Assembly (NCBI RefSeq): GCF_900114995.1
Contig: NZ_FOUX01000001.1
Coordinates: 2,232,001-2,296,000, forward strand
DNA: 64,000 bases
Origin: Chitinophaga sp. YR627
Lineage (GTDB): Bacteria > Bacteroidota > Bacteroidia > Chitinophagales > Chitinophagaceae
Direction of reading: 5' to 3'
In this document: positions 51,980 to 60,691 of the stretch, piece by piece
Position numbering within the stretch: position 1 is the first letter of the stretch
Layout of the letters: each line of letters opens with the position of its first letter
Notes under the pieces: generated by a model
What the model was told of the DNA's origin: nothing
Database searches by the model: none
What the model saw: the letters and a program-made list of their open reading frames with translations, nothing else
Position numbers and translations under genes: made by a program

Positions 51980-54391
51980 ATGTTTAGAAGTTACCTTAAA
52001 ATAGCACTGAGAAACCTTTGGAAGAATAAGCTTTTCTCAGTTATTAATATTACCGGACTGGCCCTGGGTGTGGCCTGTGCCCTGCTGATCATATTTCATG
52101 TAAGGCAGGAACTCAGTTATGATAAGGGGTTTACAAAGGCGGACCGTATTTATCGTGTTACCCAGACCGGTAAGGGCGACAATGCCCGTAGCTGGGCTGC
52201 CACTGCCCCCACTACAGCGGATGCCTTCAAACAGTTCTTCCCACAGGTAGAAAAGACCGTCAGCTTTCACAGACCCTATCCTTTCCAGGTGCTGAGCTAT
52301 ACCGGTGCAGATGGGAGTCTGATAAAATTTGAAGAGAAAGGCGGCTTCTTTGCCGACCCGACTGCCACAGATGTATTTGATATTGATTTTCTGTCCGGCG
52401 ACAGGAACACCGCATTAAACACACCGGGCTCCATTATTCTCACAGACAAAATGGCCCATAAATACTTTGGCGAAGCTGACCCGCTGGGAAAGATCTTACA
52501 GGATGATGTAAATAATATCTCTCTCAAGGTTACCGGTGTGATCCGTGAATACAATTTCCCTACGCACCTCCGGTTTGACTATCTCCTGTCTATGTCTACC
52601 ATCCATCATTTCCTGGATGAACGTTCACTGGCGAACAAGACCTGGAATGGTTTCTATACCTATATACTGCTGGACAAGCCCAATGCTGCAAAGCAGGTGG
52701 AAGCCGGTCTCAAAGACTTTACGGCAAAGTTCTATGAAGAGAGCAATACCACCCGTGAACAGATCTTAGCCGACCGTGAGATAAACATTCAGCCTATTAC
52801 CAGCATTCACCTGTACTCCCGCCTGGAGAAAGAAATGTATCCCAACAGTGACATCACTTATGTAAAGATATTCTCGCTGGCTGCATTGTTCATCCTGTTA
52901 GTGGCTGCTGTCAATTTTATCAACCTGTATACAGCACAGGCATTCGGCAGAATGCGGGAAATAGGTATGCGTAAAGTAATCGGTGCTACTTACCGTCAGG
53001 TGGTTGCACAATTCCTGGGAGAATCACTGCTTACTACCTTATTTGCCACCGTACTGGCCTTTTTATTGTTCAAAGCAGCCATTCCTTTTTATAACAGTAT
53101 TGCGGAACGGCCTTTTTATATGCATCAGGCCTTTACGCCTTCCGGATTAGGCATCACGTTGTTACTGATCATATTTATTGCTTTGCTGGCGGGAGGATAC
53201 CCTGCATGGCATGTAGCGCATTTCCATCCGGTGAAGGCATTGCGGAGTAAAAACATGCCTGGTACACGGGTGGACAATGTCAGAAAAGGGATGGTTATTT
53301 TCCAGTTTGTCGTATCTGTTTTTATGATCATCAGCACAATGATCATCTATCGTCAGATCAGGTATTTTCATAACAAAGACCTGGGTTTTGACAGGGAACA
53401 GGTGGCTGGTATTACCATATACGGACCTATGTGGAAACATTTCGGCTCACTGATCGATGATATCAAACGCTCCCCTGATATTGCCGACTTCTCCATTGTA
53501 TCGACGCTACCGGGAGACAGATTCAGCTCCCAGCCCTTTCAGCCATTGTCTGCTACCGACAAAGAAGAATTTGATAACAGTCGTATTATGTGGTCGGATG
53601 AAAGGTTTTTACCTACCCTTCAGATCCCATTAGTAGAAGGCCGGAATTTCTATAATCAGATGCCGGATATCAAACAGAAGGAGTTTATCATTAATGAATC
53701 TGCGGTAAAGGCATATCATCTTACATCCCCTGTGGGGCACCTCTTTGTGGCAGACGGAGATACGGGTACGGTAGTCGGTGTGGTGAAGAATTTCAATTTT
53801 GCATCGTTGCATACGCCTGTAGATCCGCTGGTGATAAAATATGACCCTTATCGTGCGAACTATCTGTTATTAAAGATCAGGCCAGGACATATTCCAGCGG
53901 CGCTGACCTACATGAAGGAACGTATTACGACACTGACACCTGGAGGTACATTTACCTATACTTTTATTGACGATAAACTCAACCGGCTGTATGCTTCCGA
54001 GAATCAGATGAGCAGCATCTTCCGGACATTTGCGGCATTTGCCATCTTCATTTCCTGTATGGGATTGTTTGGTCTGTCGGCCTATAGTGCGCAATTAAGA
54101 AAGAAGGAGATCAGTATACGGAAAGTGCTGGGGGCATCTTCTGCGTATGTGGCGTTATTACTATCACGCGATTTCATCAAACTGGTGCTGATTGCGGTAC
54201 TGGTTTCCTGTCCGCTGGCCTGGTGGGCGATGGATAAATGGTTAAGTGGTTTTGCTTATCATATTCCTGTGAGTGGGTGGATGTTTGCAGTTGCCGGAGG
54301 CTTTGCACTGGTCGCTGCATTTCTGACGGTGAGTTATCAGGCAATAAGGGCGGCATTGAGTAATCCGGTGAAACATCTGAAGGCAGAATAA
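51980..54391 (+). CDS. MacB/FtsX-type ABC transporter permease (duplicated)
   Basis: 803 residues. It opens with FRSYLKIALRNLWKNKLFSVINITGLALG, typical of MacB permeases, a periplasmic MacB-like domain follows (about 45-265), and FtsX cores occur twice: about 285-420 (ALFILLVAAVNF … MRKVIGATYRQVV) and about 680-795 (FISCMGLFGLSAYS … IRKVLGASSAYV). This tandem layout is common in Bacteroidota. No ATPase is encoded next to it, so the partner lies elsewhere. Likely substrates are antimicrobial peptides, lipoproteins or other exported molecules. An intrinsic terminator follows directly. Confidence 0.9.
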   Translation: MFRSYLKIALRNLWKNKLFSVINITGLALGVACALLIIFHVRQELSYDKGFTKADRIYRVTQTGKGDNARSWAATAPTTADAFKQFFPQVEKTVSFHRPYPFQVLSYTGADGSLIKFEEKGGFFADPTATDVFDIDFLSGDRNTALNTPGSIILTDKMAHKYFGEADPLGKILQDDVNNISLKVTGVIREYNFPTHLRFDYLLSMSTIHHFLDERSLANKTWNGFYTYILLDKPNAAKQVEAGLKDFTAKFYEESNTTREQILADREINIQPITSIHLYSRLEKEMYPNSDITYVKIFSLAALFILLVAAVNFINLYTAQAFGRMREIGMRKVIGATYRQVVAQFLGESLLTTLFATVLAFLLFKAAIPFYNSIAERPFYMHQAFTPSGLGITLLLIIFIALLAGGYPAWHVAHFHPVKALRSKNMPGTRVDNVRKGMVIFQFVVSVFMIISTMIIYRQIRYFHNKDLGFDREQVAGITIYGPMWKHFGSLIDDIKRSPDIADFSIVSTLPGDRFSSQPFQPLSATDKEEFDNSRIMWSDERFLPTLQIPLVEGRNFYNQMPDIKQKEFIINESAVKAYHLTSPVGHLFVADGDTGTVVGVVKNFNFASLHTPVDPLVIKYDPYRANYLLLKIRPGHIPAALTYMKERITTLTPGGTFTYTFIDDKLNRLYASENQMSSIFRTFAAFAIFISCMGLFGLSAYSAQLRKKEISIRKVLGASSAYVALLLSRDFIKLVLIAVLVSCPLAWWAMDKWLSGFAYHIPVSGWMFAVAGGFALVAAFLTVSYQAIRAALSNPVKHLKAE

Positions 54392-54401
54392 TGATCAAAA
54401 T

Positions 54402-54436
54402 AAAAGAGGCGTCCGCTGTAAGCGAACGCCTCTTGT
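54402..54436. terminator. bidirectional terminator between the permease and LLM genes
   Basis: AAGAGGCGT (54404-54412) pairs with ACGCCTCTT (54426-54434), with inner CGCT/AGCG. It lies between convergent genes. Confidence 0.75.
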
Positions 54437-54440
54437 GGCA

Positions 54441-55463
54441 TTATGCGTTTACCAAAGGCTTGACTTTGTTACCTATCAGATCAATTGCGTTCATCAGTTT
54501 GTCATGTGGTACTTCCGCGGAATCCATCTGGAAGGTCAGTCTTGAGACACCTCCCAGTGCGTTCGCGTGACGCACTATCTTTTCTGCTACTTCTTCTGCA
54601 CTTCCTACCAGCAGGGCGCCTGTAGGGCCATTCTGGGCGAGGAAATGTTGTTTTGTTACCGGTGGCCAGCCTCTTTCTTTACCTACTTTCGTCATACTGG
54701 CGGCATAGCCCGGATAAAAATCTTCTATTGCTTTTTCTGTTGTTTCTGCAACGTATCCAAGCGAGTGTAAACCAACGGTGAGTGTTTCAGGCGCATGTCC
54801 TGCACGTCTTCCGGCTTCACGATAGAGATCGATCAGCGGACGGAAACGATGTGTCTCTCCTCCTATGATCGCCACCATCAGTGGTAAGCCTAATGCACCT
54901 GCGCGCACAAAAGACTGTGGCGTACCGCCTACTCCGAGCCATATAGGGAGTTTTTCCTGCAATGGGCGTGGGTATACGGGTTGATTTTTCATCGCTGGTC
55001 TGAACTTACCTGACCAGGTCACGAATTCCTTGTCACGAATTTCCAGTAAAAGGTCCAGTTTCTCCGAAAACAGGTCATCGTAATCGTTCAGGTTGAATCC
55101 GAATAACGGGAAAGCATCTGTGAATGAGCCACGACCTACAACCATTTCTGCACGACCATCGGAGATCAGGTCAAGGGTGGCAAAGTTCTGAAATGCACGT
55201 ACCGGATCCATTGCGCTCAGTACTGTTACAGCACTGGCCAGTTTGATCTTTTTAGTCCGGGAAGCTGCTGCCGCAAGAATATGCGTAGGCGCCGAATCCA
55301 GGAAGCCCTTACGGTGATGTTCACCGATGCCAAATACGTCAAGATCCGATCGGTCTGCGTGTTCCATTCGCTCGAGTAACTGGAGCATAGCATCCCTGTC
55401 ACTCAATGCGGCGGCCGCATTATCACTAAACCTCGCCGCAAAGCTGTCAATTCCAATTTCCAT
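54441..55463 (-). CDS. LLM-class flavin-dependent oxidoreductase
   Basis: 340 residues. The bacterial luciferase-like fold is clear: FGIGEHHRKGFLDSAPTHILAAAASRT, SAVTVLSAMDPVRAFQNFATLDLISDGRAE, and VVGRGSFTDAFPLFGF. Enzymes of this type use FMN or F420. The substrate cannot be read. It follows the YceI gene by 35 bases on the same strand and ends in the shared terminator. Confidence 0.88.
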   Translation of the reverse strand: MEIGIDSFAARFSDNAAAALSDRDAMLQLLERMEHADRSDLDVFGIGEHHRKGFLDSAPTHILAAAASRTKKIKLASAVTVLSAMDPVRAFQNFATLDLISDGRAEMVVGRGSFTDAFPLFGFNLNDYDDLFSEKLDLLLEIRDKEFVTWSGKFRPAMKNQPVYPRPLQEKLPIWLGVGGTPQSFVRAGALGLPLMVAIIGGETHRFRPLIDLYREAGRRAGHAPETLTVGLHSLGYVAETTEKAIEDFYPGYAASMTKVGKERGWPPVTKQHFLAQNGPTGALLVGSAEEVAEKIVRHANALGGVSRLTFQMDSAEVPHDKLMNAIDLIGNKVKPLVNA

Positions 55464-55498
55464 ATATCAATGAAGGGTTTACTGTCCCGGGCAGCTGC

Positions 55499-56041
55499 TT
55501 ATGCCAATACAGGCACAGATTCTTTTACCAGCTGCACTTCCATCAGCAGTTTCACTTCATCGCTCAGTACGATGCTACCTGCTTCTGTAGCTGCATTCCA
55601 ACGCAGTCCGTAGTCTGCGCGGTGCAGGCGGCCTTTGATGGAAAAGCCTTCTTTTTCCTGTCCGTATGGGTCTGTCACAACACCGTTGCGTAAAACATCC
55701 AGTTCGATGCTGTGCGTATGACCTTTGATAGTCAGATCACCGATCAGCTTATATTCTTCTTCTGTTACTTTTTTGATCTTTTTAGATACGAAAGAGATCT
55801 TTGGATGATGTTCTGTATCGAAGAACTCACCACCTTTCAGGTGTTCATCTCTCTGTTTGTTGTTGGTAGTGATGCTGGCTGTTGTTGCTTCAAAAGTGAT
55901 TGTTGCATCGTGAAAATCCGCGCTTTCAGTCTTAACACTTCCTGTAAACTCCGTAAAGTAACCGCTTACGTTTGTGATCATCAGGTGTTTTACTTTGAAT
56001 CCAATTTCGCTGTGTGATTCATCGATCTTCCAGTGTGTCAT
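55499..56041 (-). CDS. YceI family protein
   Basis: 180 residues. The start MTHWKIDESHSEIGFKVKH and VKTESADFHDATITFE, then HPKISFVSKKI, are the YceI lipocalin-like fold that binds polyisoprenoid lipids. No signal peptide, unlike the E. coli protein, so it is probably cytoplasmic. It heads a two-gene unit with the LLM oxidoreductase. Confidence 0.9.
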   Translation of the reverse strand: MTHWKIDESHSEIGFKVKHLMITNVSGYFTEFTGSVKTESADFHDATITFEATTASITTNNKQRDEHLKGGEFFDTEHHPKISFVSKKIKKVTEEEYKLIGDLTIKGHTHSIELDVLRNGVVTDPYGQEKEGFSIKGRLHRADYGLRWNAATEAGSIVLSDEVKLLMEVQLVKESVPVLA

Positions 56042-56185
56042 AATCTTTTCCTTTTAGACAGTTGAAATAATAATGATGTAAATGTAATATGTATTCTAAT
56101 TATAACGAGTGGATAAATTATAGATAATGGTGGACAAATTTCAATTTTTCATTAAATAAATGTTAAAGTGCCTTAGATAGATGCA

Positions 56186-56226
56186 TGAAAAAGGGCTTTA
56201 CCCCTTACGGTGTAAAGCCCTTTTTA
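56186..56226 (-). terminator. intrinsic terminator of RNase HI
   Basis: AAAAAGGGCTTTA (56188-56200) pairs with TAAAGCCCTTTTT (56213-56225), and ACC/GGT extends the stem. It begins 19 bases past the rnhA stop. Confidence 0.85.
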
Positions 56227-56244
56227 AAATATTGGTATCTGTAT

Positions 56245-56700
56245 CTATTCTCCTTCAAAACCGACGTCGTCCAGCCAGTTGCCACTATCGGCAGCCTGTG
56301 TGGCCAGTTCGTCGCAGCGGTTGTTCAATGGATTGGTGGAGTGCCCTTTTACCCAGTTGAACTTCACGTGGTGCTTTTTAAAAGCAGGAATAAAACGCTG
56401 CCAGAGGTCTTTATTCTTCTTGTCTTTAAAACCGGTCTTTACCCAGCCCCAGAGCCAGCCTTTTTCAACGCTGTTGACCACATACTGGCTATCTGTAAAG
56501 ATCCTGACCTGGAGTCCGTCTCTCTTCAATGCTTCGAGGGCTACGATAACAGCCATCAGTTCCATACGGTTGTTGGTCGTGAGGCGATATCCCTGTGATA
56601 ATTCCTTGCGGACACTGTTCCACATCAGTACAACGCCATAGCCACCAGGGCCTGGGTTACCGCGGGAAGAACCGTCCGTGTAAATAATAACTTCTGACAT
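56245..56700 (-). CDS. rnhA: ribonuclease HI
   Basis: Start at 56700 (MSEVIIYTDGSSRGNPG), 151 residues; a TTG three codons earlier is unlikely. All acidic and His active-site residues are visible: Asp9, Glu47, Asp70, His120 and Asp130, in YTDGSS, NNRMEL, FTDSQY, KGHSTN and NNRCDEL. It removes RNA from RNA-DNA hybrids. It has its own terminator and is transcribed away from the carboxylase gene's neighbours on the same strand. Confidence 0.95.
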   Translation of the reverse strand: MSEVIIYTDGSSRGNPGPGGYGVVLMWNSVRKELSQGYRLTTNNRMELMAVIVALEALKRDGLQVRIFTDSQYVVNSVEKGWLWGWVKTGFKDKKNKDLWQRFIPAFKKHHVKFNWVKGHSTNPLNNRCDELATQAADSGNWLDDVGFEGE

Positions 56701-56733
56701 AGCGGGCAAAGATAAGGATTAAGCGCTATGCTT

Positions 56734-58371
56734 TTACACCTGGAATACACCGAGGCTAAAGCTATCTTCTACAGGTGCATTATTCGCAGCAGCAATGCTT
56801 TCGGACAGTATTTTACGTGTATCCTGCGGATCGATGATCTCGTCTACCCATAAACGGGCAGCGGCGTAATACGGTGTCGTCTGACTGTTATAACGTTCTG
56901 TGATCTCATTCAGCAGACGGCTTTCTTCTTCCGGAGAGATCTCCTCTCCTTTTGCTTTCAGTGAAGCGACCTGTATCTGCAGGAGTGTTTTAGCCGCCTG
57001 TTCACCACCCATTACAGCGATCTTCGCATTGGGCCATGCATAGATGAACCGCGGATCATATGCTTTACCACACATGGCGTAGTTACCCGCACCATAAGAG
57101 TTACCTACGATAACGGTGAATTTAGGTACCACAGAATTGGCCACGGCATTCACCAGTTTAGCACCATCTTTAATGATACCGGCATGTTCGCTGCGGCTAC
57201 CGACCATAAAACCAGTTACATCCTGCAGGAATACCAGCGGGATCTTTTTCTGGTTACAGTTCATGATAAAACGGGCTGCTTTGTCTGCGCTGTCATTGTA
57301 AATAACACCGCCCATCTGCATCTCTCCTTTTTTGCTTTTTACCATCTTCCGCTGATTGGCAACAATCCCTACTGCCCAGCCATCGATGCGGGCATATCCG
57401 CAGAGGATCGTTTTACCATAATCTTCTTTATACTGGTCAAATTCAGAACGGTCTACCAACCGGTGGATCACCTCCAGCATATCATAGGGACGGGTGCTGT
57501 CTTCCGGAATAACACTGTAGAGTGTCGCAGGATCTTTCTCAGGAAGCGCAGGCACTGCTCTATTAAAACCGGCACTGGCAGGGTCTCCTATTTTGCCGAC
57601 GATCTTTTTAATCTGATCGAGACATTCCTCATCGCTGTCAAATTTATAATCAGCGATACCGGAGATCTCGGTATGGGTAACGGCGCCGCCTAATGTTTCA
57701 GCATCTACAGTTTCACCGATAGCTGCTTTTACGAGGTAAGGTCCGGCCAGGAAGATGGAACCATTGCCATTGACCATGAGCACTTCATCACTCATGATAG
57801 GAAGGTATGCGCCACCCGCTACACAGCTACCCATGACAGCGGCGATCTGGGTAATGCCCATTGCGCTCATGCGTGCATTGTTGCGGAAGATGCGGCCAAA
57901 ATGTTCTTTATCCGGGAATATTTCATCCTGCATCGGCAGGTATACCCCTGCACTATCTACCAGGTAGATCACAGGCAGTCTGTTTTCCATAGCGATCTCC
58001 TGCAGGCGCAGGTTCTTTTTGCCTGTCAGCGGGAACCAGGCGCCGGCTTTCACTGTCATATCGTTGGCGACGATCATACACTGACGGCCGCTGATATAGC
58101 CGATACCACCGACAGTACCTGCCGCGGGACAACCGCCATGTTCAGCGTACATGTCATAAGCAGCAAAGGCGCCGATTTCTGTAAAAGGGGTGTCTTTGTC
58201 CAGCAGATAAGCAATTCGTTCTCTGGGGGTCAACTTACCTCTCTGCCGCACTTTTTCGAGGTTCTTTTTACCACCTCCCTGTTCGATGACAGAGAAGCGT
58301 TGTCTGAGCGTGCTGAGAGATTTGCGCATCGCATCTTCGTTCCGGTTCATGTCCAGTTGCTGTGCATCCAT
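56734..58371 (-). CDS. acyl-CoA carboxylase beta subunit (methylcrotonyl-CoA type)
   Basis: 545 residues, the carboxyltransferase beta chain of biotin-dependent acyl-CoA carboxylases. GGKKNLEKVRQRGKLTPRER, MIVANDMTVKAGAWFPLT, and FLQDVTGFMVGSRSEHAGI fit the methylcrotonyl-CoA carboxylase branch, along with VGNSYGAGNYAMCGKAYDP. Propionyl-CoA carboxylase is the main alternative. It transfers a carboxyl from biotin on the alpha chain to the acyl-CoA in leucine breakdown. The alpha chain is not adjacent. It starts 33 bases before the rnhA start, close on the same strand. Confidence 0.9.
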   Translation of the reverse strand: MDAQQLDMNRNEDAMRKSLSTLRQRFSVIEQGGGKKNLEKVRQRGKLTPRERIAYLLDKDTPFTEIGAFAAYDMYAEHGGCPAAGTVGGIGYISGRQCMIVANDMTVKAGAWFPLTGKKNLRLQEIAMENRLPVIYLVDSAGVYLPMQDEIFPDKEHFGRIFRNNARMSAMGITQIAAVMGSCVAGGAYLPIMSDEVLMVNGNGSIFLAGPYLVKAAIGETVDAETLGGAVTHTEISGIADYKFDSDEECLDQIKKIVGKIGDPASAGFNRAVPALPEKDPATLYSVIPEDSTRPYDMLEVIHRLVDRSEFDQYKEDYGKTILCGYARIDGWAVGIVANQRKMVKSKKGEMQMGGVIYNDSADKAARFIMNCNQKKIPLVFLQDVTGFMVGSRSEHAGIIKDGAKLVNAVANSVVPKFTVIVGNSYGAGNYAMCGKAYDPRFIYAWPNAKIAVMGGEQAAKTLLQIQVASLKAKGEEISPEEESRLLNEITERYNSQTTPYYAAARLWVDEIIDPQDTRKILSESIAAANNAPVEDSFSLGVFQV

Positions 58372-58507
58372 ATGATTGTTTTTGGTTCAGGGCTATTTTA
58401 TGGCCACAACTAAAAATAAGGAAAAACGGAGAAAACGGTAAGAATTAGGAATCAGGAATTGGGGATAAGCGTCTAAAGGTGGTCATTAGACGTTGTCAAT
58501 AAAAAAC

Positions 58508-58550
58508 AATGCCTTTAAAACACCTTCTGCAAGGCCGTTTTAAAGGCAAT
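58508..58550 (-). terminator. probable terminator of the CapA - NlpC/P60 unit
   Basis: TGCCTTTAAAAC (58510-58521) is perfectly complementary to GTTTTAAAGGCA (58537-58548) with a T run following on the minus strand. A small extra hairpin (ATGACCA/TGGTCAT) sits at 58560-58580. Confidence 0.6.
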
Positions 58551-58608
58551 ACAATATACATGACCACTATGAATGGTCATAATAAAACGACATTAAAATA
58601 AGCGGGAA

Positions 58609-59307
58609 TTAATAATCCGTCAGATTCCCTTCCCTCATCGGAATAACCGTATTGGTAGAATCTACTTCAATCACCCTCTTTGCAGCGATAAAACGCTTCT
58701 TGTAGTACTCACTGTTCGTGATATCTACAATGTTCACGCCCTGGTTGCTGGAGTGGATCATCAGGACCTTTCCATTGTCAACTTTGTACACACAACCTAC
58801 GTGTGCGACTCTTTTTACTTTGGATTTGGTACTACGTCCGGTGAAGAACAGCAGATCGCCCGGGGTGAAGTCTGATACGGTGATGAGGTTACCCAGGTTG
58901 CTCATTTCAGCCGCTGTACGTGGCAGGGTCATACCGATAAAGGAGAAACCAAACTTGATCAATCCGCTGCAATCAAAGGCCATAGGACCGATAGCGCCAC
59001 GGATGTATGGTTTACCCAGTTCTGACTCCAGTACGGCGAACAGTTGCTTGATGTTGTTACGCAAGCCTGAGGTATCGTATGTATTGACGGTGATATCTGA
59101 GTTTGGGAAATACAAACTATCAGGCATCGGTGGTGGTGCTACCACCTTATGATGGACAACAGCTTTCGACTTATGGGTAGTCGCTTTCTTATGGTAAGCA
59201 GTTGTATGCTTCTTCGCTGGTGCGTGTTTAACTGGCTTTTTCTTTACTTGTGCTCCAACAGTGGTTATGCTGGCAACAGATATGATTATCGGCAATAACT
59301 TCTTCAC
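58609..59307 (-). CDS. NlpC/P60 (C40) family cell-wall peptidase
   Basis: 232 residues. After a signal peptide (to about VGA|QV) there is a Lys/His/Ala-rich linker (about 21-58), which could bind the wall or metal. The catalytic Cys113 is in FDCSGLIKF, His169 in RVAHVGCVY, and a third polar residue in MIHSSNQG (His185). It cleaves peptide bonds in peptidoglycan stems. It starts 14 bases after the CapA-like gene, so the two are one unit acting at the cell envelope. Confidence 0.9.
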   Translation of the reverse strand: MKKLLPIIISVASITTVGAQVKKKPVKHAPAKKHTTAYHKKATTHKSKAVVHHKVVAPPPMPDSLYFPNSDITVNTYDTSGLRNNIKQLFAVLESELGKPYIRGAIGPMAFDCSGLIKFGFSFIGMTLPRTAAEMSNLGNLITVSDFTPGDLLFFTGRSTKSKVKRVAHVGCVYKVDNGKVLMIHSSNQGVNIVDITNSEYYKKRFIAAKRVIEVDSTNTVIPMREGNLTDY

Positions 59308-59321
59308 AGTAACATGATGTT

Positions 59322-60464
59322 TTAGTCAAAGACCCCTTCTTCGACTGCCGAAGAACCAAAGTCCTCAACAGATAAATTTCGGATCATTTTGAATGCTTTC
59401 GATGTTGTATCCGGTTTAGGTATGCCTTCCCCCTCTTGCAGGAAAGAAAACACTTTATGCTCGACAAGGTTTCCCTCGCTGGTGATTTTTACCCGCAGCA
59501 AAGGTGCAATATTATTGGGATATTTTAAATTGAATTGATGATAAGTTGCAAAATTTCCTAAACTATAAGCCACTAATTTACCTTTATAACGCTCCATAGC
59601 CCTTACTACATGGGGACCTGAGCCGATTACGAGGTCAGCTCCTTCATTGATACACATATGGGCGAAATGTCTAACATCTCCCCTGTTTTGGCCCAAAAAG
59701 AACTCCCTGCCCTTTGGTGTATGGGTACGGCCGGAGCCTTCGCCTCCACCATGGAAGAAAACAACCAGCAACTGACAAAGGGGACGCACCTCGGCAATAG
59801 TCGCCCTTACCAGGGAGTCGTCATTCATGTCCAGACACCCGGTATGAGGGGCAAACGAGACAAAACCGATCTTTGTATTTCTCACAGTCAGGGTATCAAA
59901 TACGCGGTCTGGTACGCCGCTGGTCTTGATATTAACGCTATCCAGGAAAGCCAGGGTATGCGTTACCCCTTTCTGGCCAAAGTCATAAGAGTGGTTATTT
60001 GCCAGGTTCAGGTACTCAAATCCTGCTTCCTTATACCACATTGCCTGTTTGTAAGGCGTGCGGAAAGCGAAACACTGGGTAGAGTTCCCGCAATTCTTAA
60101 ACACCTTTGCGCTGTCAGATACCGCACTCTCCAGGTTGCCGATACGCAGATCGGTCGCCTGTAATAAAGGCATCGCATATTGCAGGATATTTCCTTCTTC
60201 TTCTTTTGGTAAAAAGGCTTTCGCCGGATAAGATGAGCCCACCATCAGATCGCCCACAATGGAAAAACTGATGGTATCAGGCAGGGTATCCACTACGGGA
60301 TAAAAGGTAGTATCCTGTCGCAGCGCCAGACTATCCGCATATCTGATCTCAGCATATACAGGAGATCTGTCACCCTTCACGCCTGAGAGCGAATGGGAGA
60401 AAAACAATAAAAAAACAATGTTAAAAGAAAACAAAGGAATGCTCCTTGCGGCAACTTTCAGCAT
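59322..60464 (-). CDS. CapA family protein
   Basis: 380 residues with an N-terminal signal or anchor (IPLFSFNIVFLLFFSHSLSG). Metallophosphatase-like motifs are all seen: SIVGDLMVGSS, LRIGNLESAVSD, YLNLANNHSYDFG, VVFFHGGGEGSG and VIGSGPHVVRAMERY. Family members take part in capsule or polyglutamate handling, and others act in cell-envelope homeostasis. It is upstream of a wall peptidase with a 14-base gap. No poly-gamma-glutamate synthase genes are present, so a capsule role is uncertain. Confidence 0.88.
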   Translation of the reverse strand: MLKVAARSIPLFSFNIVFLLFFSHSLSGVKGDRSPVYAEIRYADSLALRQDTTFYPVVDTLPDTISFSIVGDLMVGSSYPAKAFLPKEEEGNILQYAMPLLQATDLRIGNLESAVSDSAKVFKNCGNSTQCFAFRTPYKQAMWYKEAGFEYLNLANNHSYDFGQKGVTHTLAFLDSVNIKTSGVPDRVFDTLTVRNTKIGFVSFAPHTGCLDMNDDSLVRATIAEVRPLCQLLVVFFHGGGEGSGRTHTPKGREFFLGQNRGDVRHFAHMCINEGADLVIGSGPHVVRAMERYKGKLVAYSLGNFATYHQFNLKYPNNIAPLLRVKITSEGNLVEHKVFSFLQEGEGIPKPDTTSKAFKMIRNLSVEDFGSSAVEEGVFD

Positions 60465-60629
60465 ACAGTAAACTAATATATTAAAATGATATCCAGACTA
60501 TTATAGCGTTTAAACGTCATTCCGGGGGTACAATAAGATAATCATAACATCACTCTGACATTCACGAACCGTCCCTTTGAGGTATTATGCGCACAAATAT
60601 ACATGAATCCGGTGGGATTTTGCAACACG

Positions 60630-60662
60630 AAGGCCGGCCTTCCCGCAGGAAGACCGGCCTTT
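60630..60662. terminator. GC-rich hairpin after the GH76 gene
   Basis: AAGGCCGG (60630-60637) pairs with CCGGCCTT (60654-60661), with CTTCC/GGAAG inside. T runs are weak, so termination strength is uncertain. Confidence 0.5.
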
Positions 60663-60691
60663 AACAGTATAGAGGATTCTGTTACAATCAG

